DNA of 64,000 bases from Castor canadensis. Lineage: Eukaryota; Chordata; Mammalia; Rodentia; Castoridae. A model generated the notes under the pieces. The model worked only from the letters and a program-made list of their open reading frames with translations. It did not search any database and was not told the origin of the DNA. Shown one piece after another: positions 9,870-22,792 of the stretch. Both the position numbers and the translations under genes were made by a program. The DNA lies in assembly GCF_047511655.1 (NCBI RefSeq), contig NC_133386.1:76635501-76699500 (forward strand), in the 5' to 3' direction. Every line of letters begins with the position of its first letter. The stretch's first letter is position 1.

Positions 9870-10905
9870 GATGGTGGGGATACATAATGAACAATGTTGA
9901 CAAAAATCTCTATTTATGCATAGTCTTCATTTTAGTGGGAGGAATAGAGAATTAACAAAATACGTAAGTAAAACGTATCTATCAGATAGCATTGAGTACT
10001 ATGGAAAAAATAAGGTAGCAATAAACCCAGGGAGTGATGGGGGTTGGGAGGGTTGCATCTTTAAATAGGGAGATCAGGGAAAACTTTAAAAGAAACTACT
10101 TGAGTAAGAGAACCATGTAACTATAGGAAGGCATTTCAGTCAGAAAAACAGTAAGTGAAAATGCCCTAGGGGAGGAAAAAACCTGATATTTTAAAAGAAG
10201 AGTAAAGAGGGCAGGTGACTTGGAGTGAAGAGAGCAGAGGTGAGAGTGAGTAGAGGAGACAAATTCAGAGGAAATGGGGTATTTTGGGGCTGTTATGATA
10301 ACTTTGGCTTTTATTCACAATGAGATCAGAAAGCATAAAAGAGTTTTGATCAGAAAAGGGACACAGTCTGATATCCATCATGCAACATCACTGATTGCTG
10401 TGTTGTGAATAGACTTGAGAGGGGAAGAGACTAAGGGAAGAAACCAATAAACAGGCTTGTGATAGTGTACATGAGAGACAAGGGTGATTGGACTAGGGTT
10501 GTCACAGACTGTGAGGATATCTCTTGAAAGAAGAATCAAACAGGGTTTGCTGATGGGCTCGATTTAAGTGTGAGAGAAAAGAGTTAAAGATGACCCGAGG
10601 TTTGAGGGGAAATTCAGAACTTCCATTTCCAACATGAAAACTGTCAGATACGAGATGCTAGAAGAGAGCCTGGGATGGAAACATAAATTTGGGAGTTATC
10701 TATGTAGATGGCTTTTAAAGGCATGAGATGTAATGAAGTAATGGGGTAGGGGGAGTGGATATGACCGGAGAAGAGAAGAGTCCCAAGGCCAAGTTCTAGG
10801 GTTTCTGATGCTAGGAGTTCATGGAGATAGGGAGGAAGGGAAAAGGTGACCAAGACAGAGCATCCAGCACAGAGAGAAGAAAATATTTTCAAGGTGAGAA
10901 TCTCT
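9870..10905 (+). repeat. Ancient mammalian repeat (family X), copy 2, nearly full length
   Basis: Running text matches family X along about 1 kb: gcattgagtactatggaaaa, aaatagggagatcagggaaa, gcatttcagtcagaaaaaca, gggtttgctgatgggctcg, gatgacccgaggtttgag, ataaatttgggagttatcta and tttaaaggcatgagatgtaa. It is the longest uninterrupted copy in the window and serves as the reference for the split copy at 4.3-6.0 kb. No coding potential survives. Short minus-strand open frames (10644-11173) are chance. Confidence 0.65.
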
Positions 10906-11264
10906 TGGTACAAAGTGTTCATGCTTCCCTCTGTATTCTAATCCGAGTGAACAACCTATCACTGGAAGAATGATTTATCTTGGACAAAAGATTAGAGTGA
11001 GTGTGAACTGTGAGAGAGATGATATAGTGGGCTGCAGAGAGGTGGGCATGGTTTTCTATCTTTATGGGAATATCAGGTGTGTGTTTTAATGTAGTCTCCA
11101 GATCACTGATGCACGAGGTTGAGATCTTCATGGAGCATGGCAGGTTACAGTGGAACATTTGACCTCTCCTCATTTTCCCTGGAGACAGATCAACACCCAG
11201 TTACTCCTAACAATCCTCTCCAAGTTAAGCAGCAGATGCTGATATCTGAACAGGCATGCTTCCA

Positions 11265-11360
11265 AGGGTCTGGCTTGTTCACTCTCACTCTCCTTTGCCC
11301 AGCACAATGTCAGGTACATCATAGCCACTCAGTACACACTTGTTGAATGAAGGAATGTTG
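11265..11360 (+). repeat. L2 LINE 3' end fragment
   Basis: The phrase tttgcccagcacaatgtcaggtacatcatagccactcagtac...ttgttgaatgaa is a diverged form of the L2 3' terminus (cccagc.cctggcacat.gtaggcgctcaataaat.tttgttgaatga). Confidence 0.6.
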
Positions 11361-11534
11361 AATGAACTCCTCAGCCTCACAGATTTACAGGAAGAGGTTC
11401 ATTAACTCCATATGACAGGTGAAAGACCCTCTCACGTTTCTGCACCTGTTGGTTTTCTTTATACCCATTTTATTTTTCTCTGCACCCTTCATAAATTTGC
11501 TTAGCAGGACTTGGGAAAACAATATTGAGTGATG

Positions 11535-11670
11535 GAAGGAGTATGGAACTGGAGTCTGGATCCCTGGATTCTAGTGCTGGTGCAGCTATCGCAGGGTGTG
11601 TGATTTTGAGATTAGATGAGGCACAAAGGCCCTAGAGCCCTAGTTTCCTCTGAGGAAAACTTAGGGAACA
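11535..11670 (+). repeat. MIR SINE fragment
   Basis: The text ggagtctggatccctggattctag ... gtgtgattttgag ... ccctagtttcctctgagg follows the MIR core order: the 'cctgggttctagtc' phrase, the 'ctgtgtgacc' phrase, then the 'cctcagtttcctcatctg' phrase. Confidence 0.5.
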
Positions 11671-11884
11671 GTACAACTCATGTTTCATCAAATTCCCAGA
11701 TTCTCTGTCTTCTCTCAGTCTTTGTGGATGCAGTGGGTCTCCTTGGAATTCAAATGGAAGTTTCCTTTCAATAATAAATATTCCATTTGGTTCAGTTCCT
11801 GTTATCTTAGTTAAATTAAAATAAATGATTCTCAAATCAAAATAAAAATAAAAAAGGAAACAAGTCTTACTACCAATATAAATG

Positions 11885-12190
11885 TAAAATAATGAAGGAC
11901 AGGAAGGTAAAATAGGTCTTTTCCAGGGGTGGGTACCAGTGAGAGGTGGGAGGTCATAAGGAAAGGATGAGCGAGGGAATATGGTGGATGCATTTTGTAT
12001 TCATAGATGAAAATAGAAAAATGAAATTGTTCTAAGAAGGGAGGGTTAGGGAATAAGGGAGAATGATGGAGGGGTGAATGTAACTAAGATATATTGCACC
12101 CACATATGTAAATATCACAATGAATCCCCCATACAACTATTATGTGCCAATAAGATTTTTAAAAATTAAAAAATAAAGTAAATAAAATAG
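11885..12190 (+). mobile_element. LINE-1 3' UTR fragment, older subfamily
   Basis: It starts at aataatgaaggacaggaagg and runs through ggggtgggtaccagtgagag, aaattgttctaagaaggg, gatatattgcacccacat and tatgtgccaataag, then an A-rich tail. This is the forward version of the 3' UTR seen in reverse at 2866 and 58806. It is truncated before ORF2. Confidence 0.7.
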
Positions 12191-12305
12191 TTTTGGCTTT
12201 GAAAAAAATTAAATATTTTTGATGAGTCAAAAATTCTCTGCATAGTTTATAATGTGATGATTTTTAAAGAAATTTAATGCTTTTCAAGTGTTTACTCCTC
12301 CATTA

Positions 12306-12440
12306 AGCACTTTTTTTTGGACACAACCCAGGCTGGCCTCAAATTCACTATGTAGACAAGGTTGGCTTTGGACTCAGGATCCTTCTTCCTCAGCCTCCTG
12401 AGTGCTACGATTACAGGTGTGTGCTACCATGTCCAGCTTG
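12306..12440 (-). mobile_element. B1-type SINE, reverse strand
   Basis: A poly-T run is followed by caggctggcctcaaattcac, agcctcctgagtgctacgat and tacaggtgtgtgctaccatg, the complement of rodent B1 (7SL RNA-derived). Length fits a single monomer. It is moderately diverged. Confidence 0.8.
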
Positions 12441-15419
12441 AAACATTCAGTCATCAGTAGAGGCCTCCTCGGGCAATTCCAGTAACTGTTGATGGCTTTC
12501 TACTGACCTGTGTTATTTGCTTTCCAGCTCTCTGTATCCTTGTCTTACTGCCATCATGGATTCTTAGGCACCAGAGATTACTGGTAATCTTCTGAAGATG
12601 TCTCCATATAGTCCTAACACTCTTTCAGTTAAATTCTTTATTCTACAAGTATATTACTCATGGAATGCATTTACCTTAAAAGTTTTTCAATATAACATGG
12701 GAATGATACAAAAGCTAAAAACTTGAAGTTCTTAATAGAGAAGTAAAATGAAATTTAATTGCTATCTAGTTTTTTTAAGTTGAGGATATTTAAATGAGGC
12801 AACTAAATAAATGTGATCAACCTTTTATGCACTCACAATGAAGGGGATATTTCTAATGAAAATAAGCAAAGGAGAAAATAGATATTTAATTCTGAGAATA
12901 TGTGGATAGCAGAATTGCTTATATTGAAGAAAAACTTGAAGTAATTTATCTTCCATTAGGTTAAATAAATTATGGCACTTGCATAAGATGTGCTACTAGG
13001 TAATCATTAATAATTTTATAGAAATATTACTATAGAAAGATAGTTAATATTTTATCTTATAAAAAGTAAATGCAAACAAAAAGTATGCATAATATTTTAC
13101 GGATCTGTTAAGACTATGTGTTCAAAGATACACAGGTTATCTCAAATGTCAGTTGTAGGCATTACACTGATTTTTTTTTTGTTGTTGTTTTAAAGTTGTA
13201 GTCTTTTATTTTTCTACAATTAACAATTTGTTTCTTCATGGATAATATGTGGACCTAAACTATCTTAGAGACAATTCTGTCCTATTAAAAATGGTTTAAA
13301 AATCAGAAACTGATAAATACTGCCCATACCATTCTTATGTTTTTCCCTCAATACTTTATTTTTCTCCTGGGTTTTTCACATTGACACATAACTGTACTGT
13401 TCCATGCAGACTAGAAATGAAACTCAGTGATGCAGACTATGGATCTGAATAGTGATCCTGGGTCAGACATGTCCTGCCTAATGTAAGTAATTTGGTTTCA
13501 TGCCAGTAGCATAGAACCTTAGAACCTTTTTTTTTTTTTTTTTTGAATCAAAAGCAGTGACTTGCCCCAAGTCGGTGAGCTTTGAGAAACAGGTTTTGGA
13601 AAACTTGAAAAAACTGATTTATAAGTACTTCCTACCAGCAATTCAGCCTGAACACGGTACTTGGAGTACTACAAGCTTTTCTTATCTAATCAGCCATCCC
13701 AAACACTAATTTACCTATTGTCTAAGTTAGATGAGGAAAAACCATTTGTCATTTTGGAAATCAATGAATTTGTGTAGTCTCTATTGCTTCCTAAGCTGGA
13801 CTGTGATACAAGTGAACTTTCCTTAAAAAAAAAAAAAAAAAAAGGAGGGAAGGTGGAATGTGACCATGACATCTGTGAGAGATCATAGAGAAGGCCCATT
13901 CTCTTCAGCAGGTAGAGACTTTGGGATAAAAACAATTAAAGGCCAGATTTCTTCCAGGGGACGCACTTTCCTACTCCTTTTGGTAGAATTGCCTGTATCC
14001 TTAACTCCTTAGTTACAATTCTTTCTCCAGGAAGGCATCAGAAGACAAGAAAGCTGATGGTTATTCTAGAAGTCTCTCTTTATGCAACAAATGAAGACAT
14101 ACAACACATCTCTCAACTCTAATGGTGTGGTTTCCATGAATTTTGGTCCTCTCCATTTCAATTCTCTTTACTAGTCCTCATCTCACTAACTTCTAGGCAG
14201 TCCAGACTTCCCGTTATGGTCCATTTTTTTGTGCTTATTTCTGTTTTCCTAGATGCACAAAGCTATTTCTTTTAATCATATCATATCCACTGAGGTGCTT
14301 ATTATCTCTGTGCACATGCTGCTCTGTGTTTATTGCATCATACTCTGTGTGTAGTGTAGCCTTGCTTACCTTTCCCACTAAGCTTCAAGCACTGGAGAGT
14401 GAGAAGAGTTTCCTTGGAATCTTCAACCAGGGTTGTGTGGCCCATGGGTACCATCTTCTTTCCCATGAATACCTTCTGCCATTTTTCACAGCTCCTGACT
14501 AAGGCAGTATGAATAGATAGCATAAATTCCATACTCCTTACTTGGAAAATATTCTTCAAAGTTTCTCCTTTTATGGAAAGCCCAATTCTACAAAATTAAA
14601 AGGTCTGAGAAAATGTGAAGACATGTGATCCTAGATAATGAATTGAGGTGCAAAGAGAACCAGTAGTTTGACAATAGACAATATCCTAGCAGTCTGGGGT
14701 TATAGTGAGAAAGGGAATCAAGTGAGTTTGTGTATTGTGTACATGTGCATGTATATAAGCACTTAAAATAGGTAACTATGATTTCATCTTTACATATGTG
14801 CACTGTCCTACTTTTATGAAAAAAAATATATAACCAGATTATCCTCCTTTGGGCCACCTTTCAAATCTAGCCTCTAAACCTCATATAATCCACCAGCTCG
14901 GGGTCAACTTTCTTTTAGTTTGAATTCTTCACACCTGGGATGGCTTTCATGACGGGACTTACTGTAGCCCTTGGAGAAAGAGGCTAGAAGAGTTTTAATA
15001 GAACATGTGGCTTTAGTCACATTAACATCAGCACCTTTGGGTACCCTAATCTGGCTTTCACCTTGAAAGCCAGCTGTTTCTAAGCGCTGTTGATTGAGCC
15101 CTAGGTAACAAGCTCTAGCAGCTGTATATTAAAACTTGATAATATCCTGTCTCTGCTTTTATCTTTGTTTATAGGAATCACTAGGGCTATGATACGAACT
15201 TTTCTTTACCCAACCACATAAAAACATACCAGTCTTCCCTTGCCAATTCTCTCCTGTTCCTGCGCAACTAAGACCTTTCCACTGCTTTCTCTTCTGGGGC
15301 AGGCTATATGGCTTCCTCTAGGACATTGCTGTTCTTAGCCATGTGGCAGTCTGGCCATTTAACCCTTTTTTCCTACCTACTTGAAAATTAGTTGATTGCA
15401 AGCAGTGCCTTGCAGGTGG
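12441..15419. other. Mostly unique sequence, no gene found
   Basis: I see no exon or repeat family in these 3 kb, apart from a T20-type homopolymer near 13527-13544 and an A18-type run near 13826-13843. Open frames are short and unconvincing. Confidence 0.45.
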
Positions 15420-15433
15420 CTACTAGAGGGCAG
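15420..15433 (+). promoter_or_regulatory. CTCF-like motif
   Basis: ctactagagggcag differs from the CTCF core CCA(C/G)(C/T)AG(A/G)(G/T)GGC(A/G)(G/C) only at its second base. It lies in otherwise unique sequence and has the same orientation as the stronger site at 31394. The motif match is visible; occupancy is not. Confidence 0.4.
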
Positions 15434-15724
15434 TCAATTGTTCTACTTTGCTTTTAGGGGATCAACTTCTTTATTAGCAGCAGGATCTAATTTGAAGGCA
15501 CAAGACGGATTTAGTCTATACCCAGCTCATGTCAGATGTAGTAGGGATTCAGAAAAAGTAGTATCACGAGGTGGTTCTTCAGCCCAATAAAAGTATTTAA
15601 GAGACTACTGTTTGCTTGGCTCTGCACAGATGTATAAGACATTTTCTCTGAAAAGTATTTGTGAAAAAAAGACAAAATCCACAAAGTGACTGAGAGAGCC
15701 ATTGGGTACTAGTCTATTATCATC

Positions 15725-15835
15725 TGTACAATGTAAGATCAAATCTTACTATGCCTGGGAATCACCTGAGGGGATTACTAAAACCCAGGTTGCTGATTCA
15801 GTAGTTCTGAACCCAGGGGCATAAGGCCACTATGT
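15725..15835. repeat. MER5-like DNA transposon relic
   Basis: The phrase gcctgggaatcacctgaggggattactaaaa ... gctgattcagtagttctg resembles the MER5 non-autonomous hAT element (ggaatcacctgggga ... gattctgatt). A matching second end may lie near 16070-16105 (gtgcagggggtatgttgagaattact), which would imply 230 bp of unrelated sequence between. Confidence 0.4.
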
Positions 15836-16184
15836 ATCATAGGAGGTCAGAAAGGACAGAAAATCATAGGTGCTAGCAGGTAAGCTGTTGAGGTAAGTGT
15901 GTGATTTTTCTTTGAGAGTTGATCTAGCTTCTTTAGGTGGGGCCTGGGATCTTTAAGTAGCTTTAGAAAGTAGATGCAGGAGTTGAAGCTTCAACTAGTT
16001 TTGATGGAAGATTGGAATATTTAAATAGTTATGAGGAGGGAGGGAAACCCTGTGAACAAAATCAGCCTCTGAAGTGTGCAGGGGGTATGTTGAGAATTAC
16101 TGAGGAGACTTAGATTGGGATGGAGAACATATCCTCTTACTGGATTCTGTGCTGGCTGGTTCAAAATCAGAACCAGTAGGCTCC

Positions 16185-16640
16185 TAATTTTCTCATAAGA
16201 AAAGAGTTTGGTGTGATGGGAATAAAGGACACATACGTGGGGAAGAAAATGGCTGAATATGCTAGGGCCAATTTGGGAGGGCCTTGAATACCAATGTGAA
16301 GGATTTTAGCTTTGTTCTGTAGCTGTGGAGAATGGAAGGTTGTAGAGCAGGGGACTAGCTTGCTATTCCTTGTGGCTTGGAAGTTAATTTGTTTAATAGT
16401 ACAGTAGAGGATTGCTGGGAGAAGACACTGAAGGAGAAAGGTGCAAGGTGGGTGATGGTCACAGTAGTCCAGGTTGGAGACCATATGTATTGAAAAGGCA
16501 ACATGATGCAGAGAAGATGGAAATGATTTGTCACTGGAATGTCCCACATTCACAAGCTATTTTAGGTTTGTTAGGGAGCAAGAAAAGCCAAAAATGAGTT
16601 TAAGTTTCTTGCTTAAGAAGATGAATAAAAGTGATATATT
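16185..16640 (+). repeat. Ancient mammalian repeat (family X), copy 3, middle part
   Basis: Phrases gggccttgaataccaatgtg, gaaggattttagctttgttc, cacagtagtccaggttggag and agagggaatg-like text follow family X in its middle third. Minus-strand open frames over this stretch (16167-16553) are by-products of the purine-rich repeat. Confidence 0.5.
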
Positions 16641-17384
16641 TAATAAAAAGATGAACAGATTTGGAAAAGGAAGAGAACCAGTTAGTGGGAAAACTGCATT
16701 TTAGACAACTGCACTTGGGACAGTGTCCTGCTGGGTATTTTGAGTCTAATCTCCTGACCCAAGCAGCTCAGTTAGAGGTAAGCTGGCTTTAGCTGATTTA
16801 GGGCTGGTGGCAAGAGAGTTTTCAATTCATAGAAATAGCTATGACGAGATGAATGGTGAGTAACATCAGTAACCAAGGGTCACAGATAGACAGACCATTT
16901 ATCAGAACAGTGGTTCCAAGGGTGTCATTCAAATAGTGACTCTGGGCTGGTATGGTAGCAAGAAGCAGAGATCAAAGCCAAGGTGTAGGGAAGCCAAGGA
17001 AGCCAGAGTGAGGAAGTGTGGGTGGAGCCAAGCAGGACAGACATTGTCCGGTACTGAGCTCCTGCTCCTCCTCAAGGTGGTTGAGCAGCTTCCTCCAGCA
17101 AAGCCACATCTTCCTTCTTGAAAGGTCAAATCTATGCTTATTTCTTTTGCTGAGTTTGCTTACCAACCTGCCCTTTTGCAATTTGCACTTTTTTCTGGAC
17201 AATTTCAGGCCAAGGTCAATCTTGCATCTTCCTTCTGAACATGGAGAGGTATAGGAAGAAACTGCCTAGGAGCTAATGCTCATGTCAAATGCAGGGAACA
17301 TTGTTCCCCACTTGGCCAATTCCTTTCAATCACTTTACGATCTGCATGAGAAGAATGGGAGAGCCATTGAATTTCTGTTCTATT
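16641..17384. other. No recognisable feature
   Basis: Several overlapping short open frames lie on both strands at 16.9-17.25 kb, with no recognisable domain. I see no repeat family. Confidence 0.4.
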
Positions 17385-17800
17385 TCATTGACTCTCACCC
17401 ACCCGTCCATCCACTTATTTACTCACTCAGTAAGTATTTGTGGACCAAGCACAGAACTGGGCAGTAGGGGTACAGCAAAGAGGAGGAAGAAGTAGTCCCT
17501 CCCTCAAGCGACTTGCAGAGAGAAGGGGGTTACAGCTGTGCTGTGAAGGAGAATGATAGGAGATATGGAGGACTGACAGTGTGGATTCTATGGACACCTT
17601 CCCAAAGGAAGCAACACTTAAGCTAAAGACTACAGAATAGGGAGATACAAGCCAGGTTGGAGGAGGTAGAATTGAAGAGACAGTGGAGGGGGCTTCTGTG
17701 CATGGAGACCAGAGTGAAGAAAAGAGTGAGAACTTGAAACAGAGCAAGGAGGAAAAGGGTGCAAGGTAAGTCTGGAGAGGCGGGCATGGGCCTTCATAAA
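17385..17800 (+). repeat. Ancient mammalian repeat (family X), copy 4, 5' part
   Basis: It begins with ccacttatttactcactcagtaagtatttgtgg...gcacagaactgggcagtaggg and continues with ttcccaaaggaagcaacact, gggagatacaagccaggttg and gaacttgaaacagagcaagg. This is the 5' part of family X; the middle part lies upstream at 16185, so the two are separate copies or a rearranged one. Confidence 0.5.
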
Positions 17801-19159
17801 TTACACTAAGCATATTATTTTTTTTTAATCATAGTGTCCACCAGTCCAAGGAAAAGTTTTGAGAACTGATGCATTTTTCCAGGTGGTCTGTGACTGTGGC
17901 TTGTGCCCTCTTAGGTGTGTGTCATCTCATGGAGGGTGCCAGGACCAATGCTCCTTTCTTAGGGGCAGGGTCATTACAAATATGAGGGAAGAAATGTTAG
18001 CTGGAAGACTAGAGGCTTTTATATAATCTTTTAAAGTTACATGTTGAATCATTTCAGTAGCTCCTGAACATTTCAATGTAACCCTCATCAAGAACCACAA
18101 CTCAGAGTTTGTCAGCAATCACTTTAAAGTTGGGAGCATCTCTCCCAAATCATCTGAACAAGAATCATAATAGGCTTGCTTTATTAATGTGTGCTGAGGC
18201 CTGGTGACAGCAATGCTACAGTATACAGAGAGAAGTACTGCTACTCATGCCATATGGGGAGTTTCTGGATCCTATGAGAATTCACAGGATCTAGACATCT
18301 TTTCTACCTCAGTCACCTCTCAGTAGTCATGGGTACAATGGTATGCTCTTCATATATTGAGGGGGAGGATGAAAGCATGGGGAGGAGGGGTTTAAAAGAT
18401 TCTAATCTCAAATGAAAACAAACGATAGGAACCCTGTTGCATTAAATATGTGAAGACAAACATCAATTTTCTGGTACTATCATCTTCCATAACAACATAC
18501 TCTTGGTTTTTCAGTCCTGTGACAATGAGGTCAGCTACGAGTACTGTACATTTCTTTTTTTTTCCTGTTCTATTGTTCTCTTCCTTCCTTCTCTTCCCTT
18601 CTTCCCCCCTAGCTCCTCATGCTTTATAAGAATCAAGATCAAAATGAATTTAGAATGTCTTAGGAAGAATATGACATGTACATTCAGTGATACATAAATC
18701 TTTTAAGTAGCTATGTCTTCATTCTGGTGTTTCCCCCACACTTTGTCTTTTTCTTTTACTTGATACATCAACAATGCTTCTTCATCTTCAGCCTACTTGA
18801 TGTAAGGCACTACATATACGTGAGACACGCACTTATACAAATGTCTTAACCCTTTCCTTATAAGTGTGTTTGTGTGTGTATTTCATGCCTCATCTTAAGG
18901 AATTTGAAGCTGCTCACAAGAAAATCCTCACAATAAATTGATGTTAAATTGGAATTTAAAAGTTTTAAATTAAAAATAAAATCAGGATCACATATAGGAA
19001 GGGGAAAAGCATTATAGTGACATAGTAGCCAACATAGATTCTAAATTAGAGAGCCACAATCTGGAATTCAAACCAACTTTCATGCATTCAAAGTGAAAGT
19101 GAAGCATAGTTAAGTACATAATTCTTAATACCAACAGTTAGACCATGATGAATTAGTCA
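17801..19159. other. No recognisable feature
   Basis: Unique-looking sequence. I see no repeat family, exon or RNA gene. Confidence 0.45.
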
Positions 19160-19430
19160 AGATAGTCCAGGCCACCCTAGGTCCAAATCTCAGAGGCCTA
19201 TCAAAACAAATGTTTATCTTTTATCCCATAAACAGACTGCTGGCTGAGCAGCTCTCCAAGACTATGCACTGTAATGACAGAGGTTTAGGCCACCTCTATC
19301 TTTGGATTACCATCTCAATGCAAGGCCTCTCTGTTGGCTGTGCAGTGGAAGAGGACAACAAGAATAGTCACAAACAGCTCATTGGCCAGGATTAGTCACA
19401 TGACCATCCATAATTACCAGTAGCTAAAAA
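19160..19430. repeat. Possible old interspersed repeat
   Basis: The run ending in gctcattggccaggattagtcacatgaccatcc recalls the end of an old mammalian repeat ('cattggccagaactagtcacatggcc'). Upstream text fits loosely. I do not name the family. Confidence 0.35.
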
Positions 19431-22400
19431 ATGTGATATTTGGTTAATTCATTACCTTTCTCTTAAAATATAGTGAACTTTTTTACGTGGAAGTTTATTC
19501 AAGGCAGGAATAAACATTTTATTGAGTGGGTTCAAAGGCAGAGATGTGGGTTCATTCATTGAAGGTGATTAAGGAAGACTTACTTGGAGGAAGCGGGACA
19601 TACTACAGTGGGTAGCAAAGGATGATGAGAACTTTAGAAGACATGAAAAGTCACAGGTAATTTGGTCATTACCTGCAGAAGGAATAGCAGAATGTACTCT
19701 TTCTTGGAAACATCCACTTGTTTGGTTTTCCTGGTGCCCTCAGGGGAGGTGTGGGAAATCAGGCTGGAATCCTGTGTAGTGGCCATACTATAGTGTCCCA
19801 TGATTTTTGATTAGCTCAGAAAGTATTTGGGAACAGGAAGTCCTTGCTGCTATCATTGTTAAGTTTTCTACTTAATGGAGCTGCTGAGAGAGCTTTCAGA
19901 ACATCTTTAATCATCTTTTGAGGGATTACAAAAATATAGAAATCATAGAGTTCCTTTTTCTCACCCCTTCAGACACACACCTTAGCAGCAAGGAATGTAT
20001 CCTTAAATATTTCCTCAGGAAAAAAACTCATGAAGTGAATTAAAATGGACTTTCTTTCAAGCTGCTTCAAATGAATTCATTTCATAGCCTTTATCATGGC
20101 TTCCTTGGCTGTTGGGACATTTATTTAAGTTATTAAAAAAATTTTCCTAAAATTCTCAGCTGAAAAATTGGCTTCTGTTTTTTCTACAAAGCTAACTCAC
20201 CTGATTTGTCAGAACAGCTTGAAAATGAAGTGCTAACTGGTGGGTTTTATTGAAAGGAAACCAAGTGGAACAACATATGTATTTTCTTAGGAAACTCAAA
20301 AAAGCTCACAGTCATGTGGCCTTCCTTGGGGTGAATTCTTTGTTATGAATTACAACCTGCTTACTGATGAGTTGTTAATAAAAAGTAGGCCTGCCAGGCC
20401 ATTATTTTTTTCCACACAGTACACACAGTTTAGTTTTCCTTCTTTTTTTTTTTTTTTAAAGTTTTCATTAATGCACTGAGTGTGAATAAATCTGTTTCTA
20501 ATTTGTAATTGTTTTCCCTTCATCTGGACAATAATTTATTGCCAAATCTCACACTTGTCCATTATTAACATCTTCCAACAAGAAAATGTTTTAATTTTTC
20601 TTTTTTTTCCTCTCCCTTTATTTCCCTCCTCTGCTTAAAAAAAAACTGGGAATGGGACACCAAAAAGTTGCAGGATGGCAGGGATTTTGTTCATGGAAGT
20701 GACATCCAAATTTGAGCTTCAGAGATGCAGGAGGTAACCTGTAGCCTGGTCCACGTTGCATGGAAGGAAGGCTAGCCAGCTGGAGTGGTTTGGAGCTGAG
20801 AAAATAGGGAAAACCATTGAGGAAAACTAGAAACAGATGGTAACCTGAGGTGGCAGGACAGCTTTATTTAGCATGGCAGTTTAAATTTATTTATTTATTT
20901 TACACATGCATCTGGTCACACTGGGGAGCCTTGCTATGCATACTCATTATTATGTTGTTAATAGTGTATCTGATTTGCCAAGGAATATTAGCAATTAAGT
21001 TCACTATGAATTCTAGCACATTCATATTTTAGTGGGCCTTTGTGAGGCATGTTAGTGGTTAGGGCTTTATGTGGAAAGGGCATAGAAGCTGCTATTTGAA
21101 GTTCTAGCTGTGTGGAAAATGTGTGTCTATCAATTAAGGATGTCAAAGTGGCTGTACCCCCCTCCCAAGAACATGCCAAGTTGCAGGTAAATAGCCAGTG
21201 GCATGCTAATTCTTTGCTATGGATACATTCTTGATTTTAGAAATAGTCAAGATTGTTCTGTTGCTCCTTCATGGACATGTAGATGATGGATCCATCTTTA
21301 TTTTCATTGAAGGTAATGATTATGGGTCTAGGGATAGCTTGGATGTTTAATTCATTAGTTCATGTCTCCTTTTCCATCAATAAATAACATTTTAAAAAAC
21401 TATTTCATGGACAAGATGCAATTTGGGATGGAAGAAGTATTTCTGAAAACAGAACAATGAACTAAATATTTTCTGATGTTAGTATAAAGCTTATCCTTCT
21501 GAGTTTTGCCTGGGTCCTAAATTTCTAAAAAAAAAAAAAAAAATTGTGATTAATGTGGTGATTCACATTGAGTTTCCAGGACTTCATCTTCAGGGAAGGT
21601 GGGTTCTTGCTTGATTTGTAGCTAATTTTGCAGAATTGGGAAGCTTGGATAACTTGAGTTATCACCTGGGAGTGTGAGCAGTTTTATCATTGCCTATCAG
21701 CTTCAGTTTTCCCAACCACTGAAGGCTGATTCTCAATTTGTACAAAGAGTATGTTATCGGCTCCAAATGCACTTGTTCTGACATTTGAATTAAGTGCTTC
21801 TGGAAGCTAGGTACCCAAGCATATTGCATTGTGAATGGGGCTTCTAGTTAGGTAGTCATTCACTGAGGAGCCCCAGATGCTATAATGAGAATTCTATTCA
21901 AGGGTGACCTAGTAAAAAAATCTGTCTGTGTGTATATGTAAACCAATTCTTTTATGGTGATACAAAAGGTGATATTGTCTTGAATAACCCGTGCCTCTCA
22001 GAAAACAAGGACATTACATATTACAAATAGTAGCAGACTCCTCTTTGATCTGAACTTGAGGGATGTGGGTTTCCATTGCAAAGCTGGATGTTGGGAAGGA
22101 AGGAACACTAAGTGAGATGTGTGACACAGAAGATGGTGCTGCTATCACTAAGCCAGTCCTGCCTCATGGTTGCATCACAGGGGATGAGCGCCAGTTGGCT
22201 ACCTCTTTGGTAGTAGACTATGGGATGAAACAGCAAAAAGAAATAGAAAGGAGTTGGGAGCTTGGGACCAAGAACATTGATGCAAAAGTGCAATAGAATG
22301 TCACATTTTCCGTTCAGGACTAGAAATATCTACCGAAAAAAAATCCTTTTTCATTCAATGAGCAATTTATTTTCAGGGCCCACTATGAGCCAAGTCCCCC

Positions 22401-22509
22401 TATAGCTATAGTTTCTTTTCTTTGGACATTATAGTTCTGCATAAACAAAAACCATATCATGCCTGGTTATGACCAGAATATCATGGTCATTATAGGAAAA
22501 ACACTCTAT
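19431..22509. other. Mostly unique AT-rich sequence
   Basis: No gene or repeat family is recognised. Homopolymers occur at about 20446-20457 (T) and 21527-21542 (A), with a short ATTT run at 20886-20900. The open frame at 22063-22296 is not supported by any domain. Confidence 0.45.
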
Positions 22510-22660
22510 GCAAAGCACTTTGGACTTTAGGATCACACTGACTGGGATATGTGATAATAAACAAGTTACTTAATCTCTTTCAGCCTGATGGAGAACTCAT
22601 CTGAAAATAGTTCTGCCCCAGGTCTTGTTAAGAAGATAATGAATGCAATGCACAATTTAG
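22510..22660 (+). repeat. MIR SINE fragment
   Basis: The phrases aacaagttacttaatctctttcagcctgatgg and ctgaaaatagttctgcc follow the MIR core 'caagttacttaacctctctg.gcctcagttt.ctcatctg'. It is diverged. Confidence 0.5.
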
Positions 22661-22792
22661 AGAGTAAGACTTTAAGCAAACAGGCAAGAAAATCAGTTTC
22701 CTTCCTCCCTTGTTCTTCATGGAAGATGTTAAAGATTTAATATTAGATCACATCTTCTTCTGCTAATATGTAGCCCCATGTTGATGTAGTCT

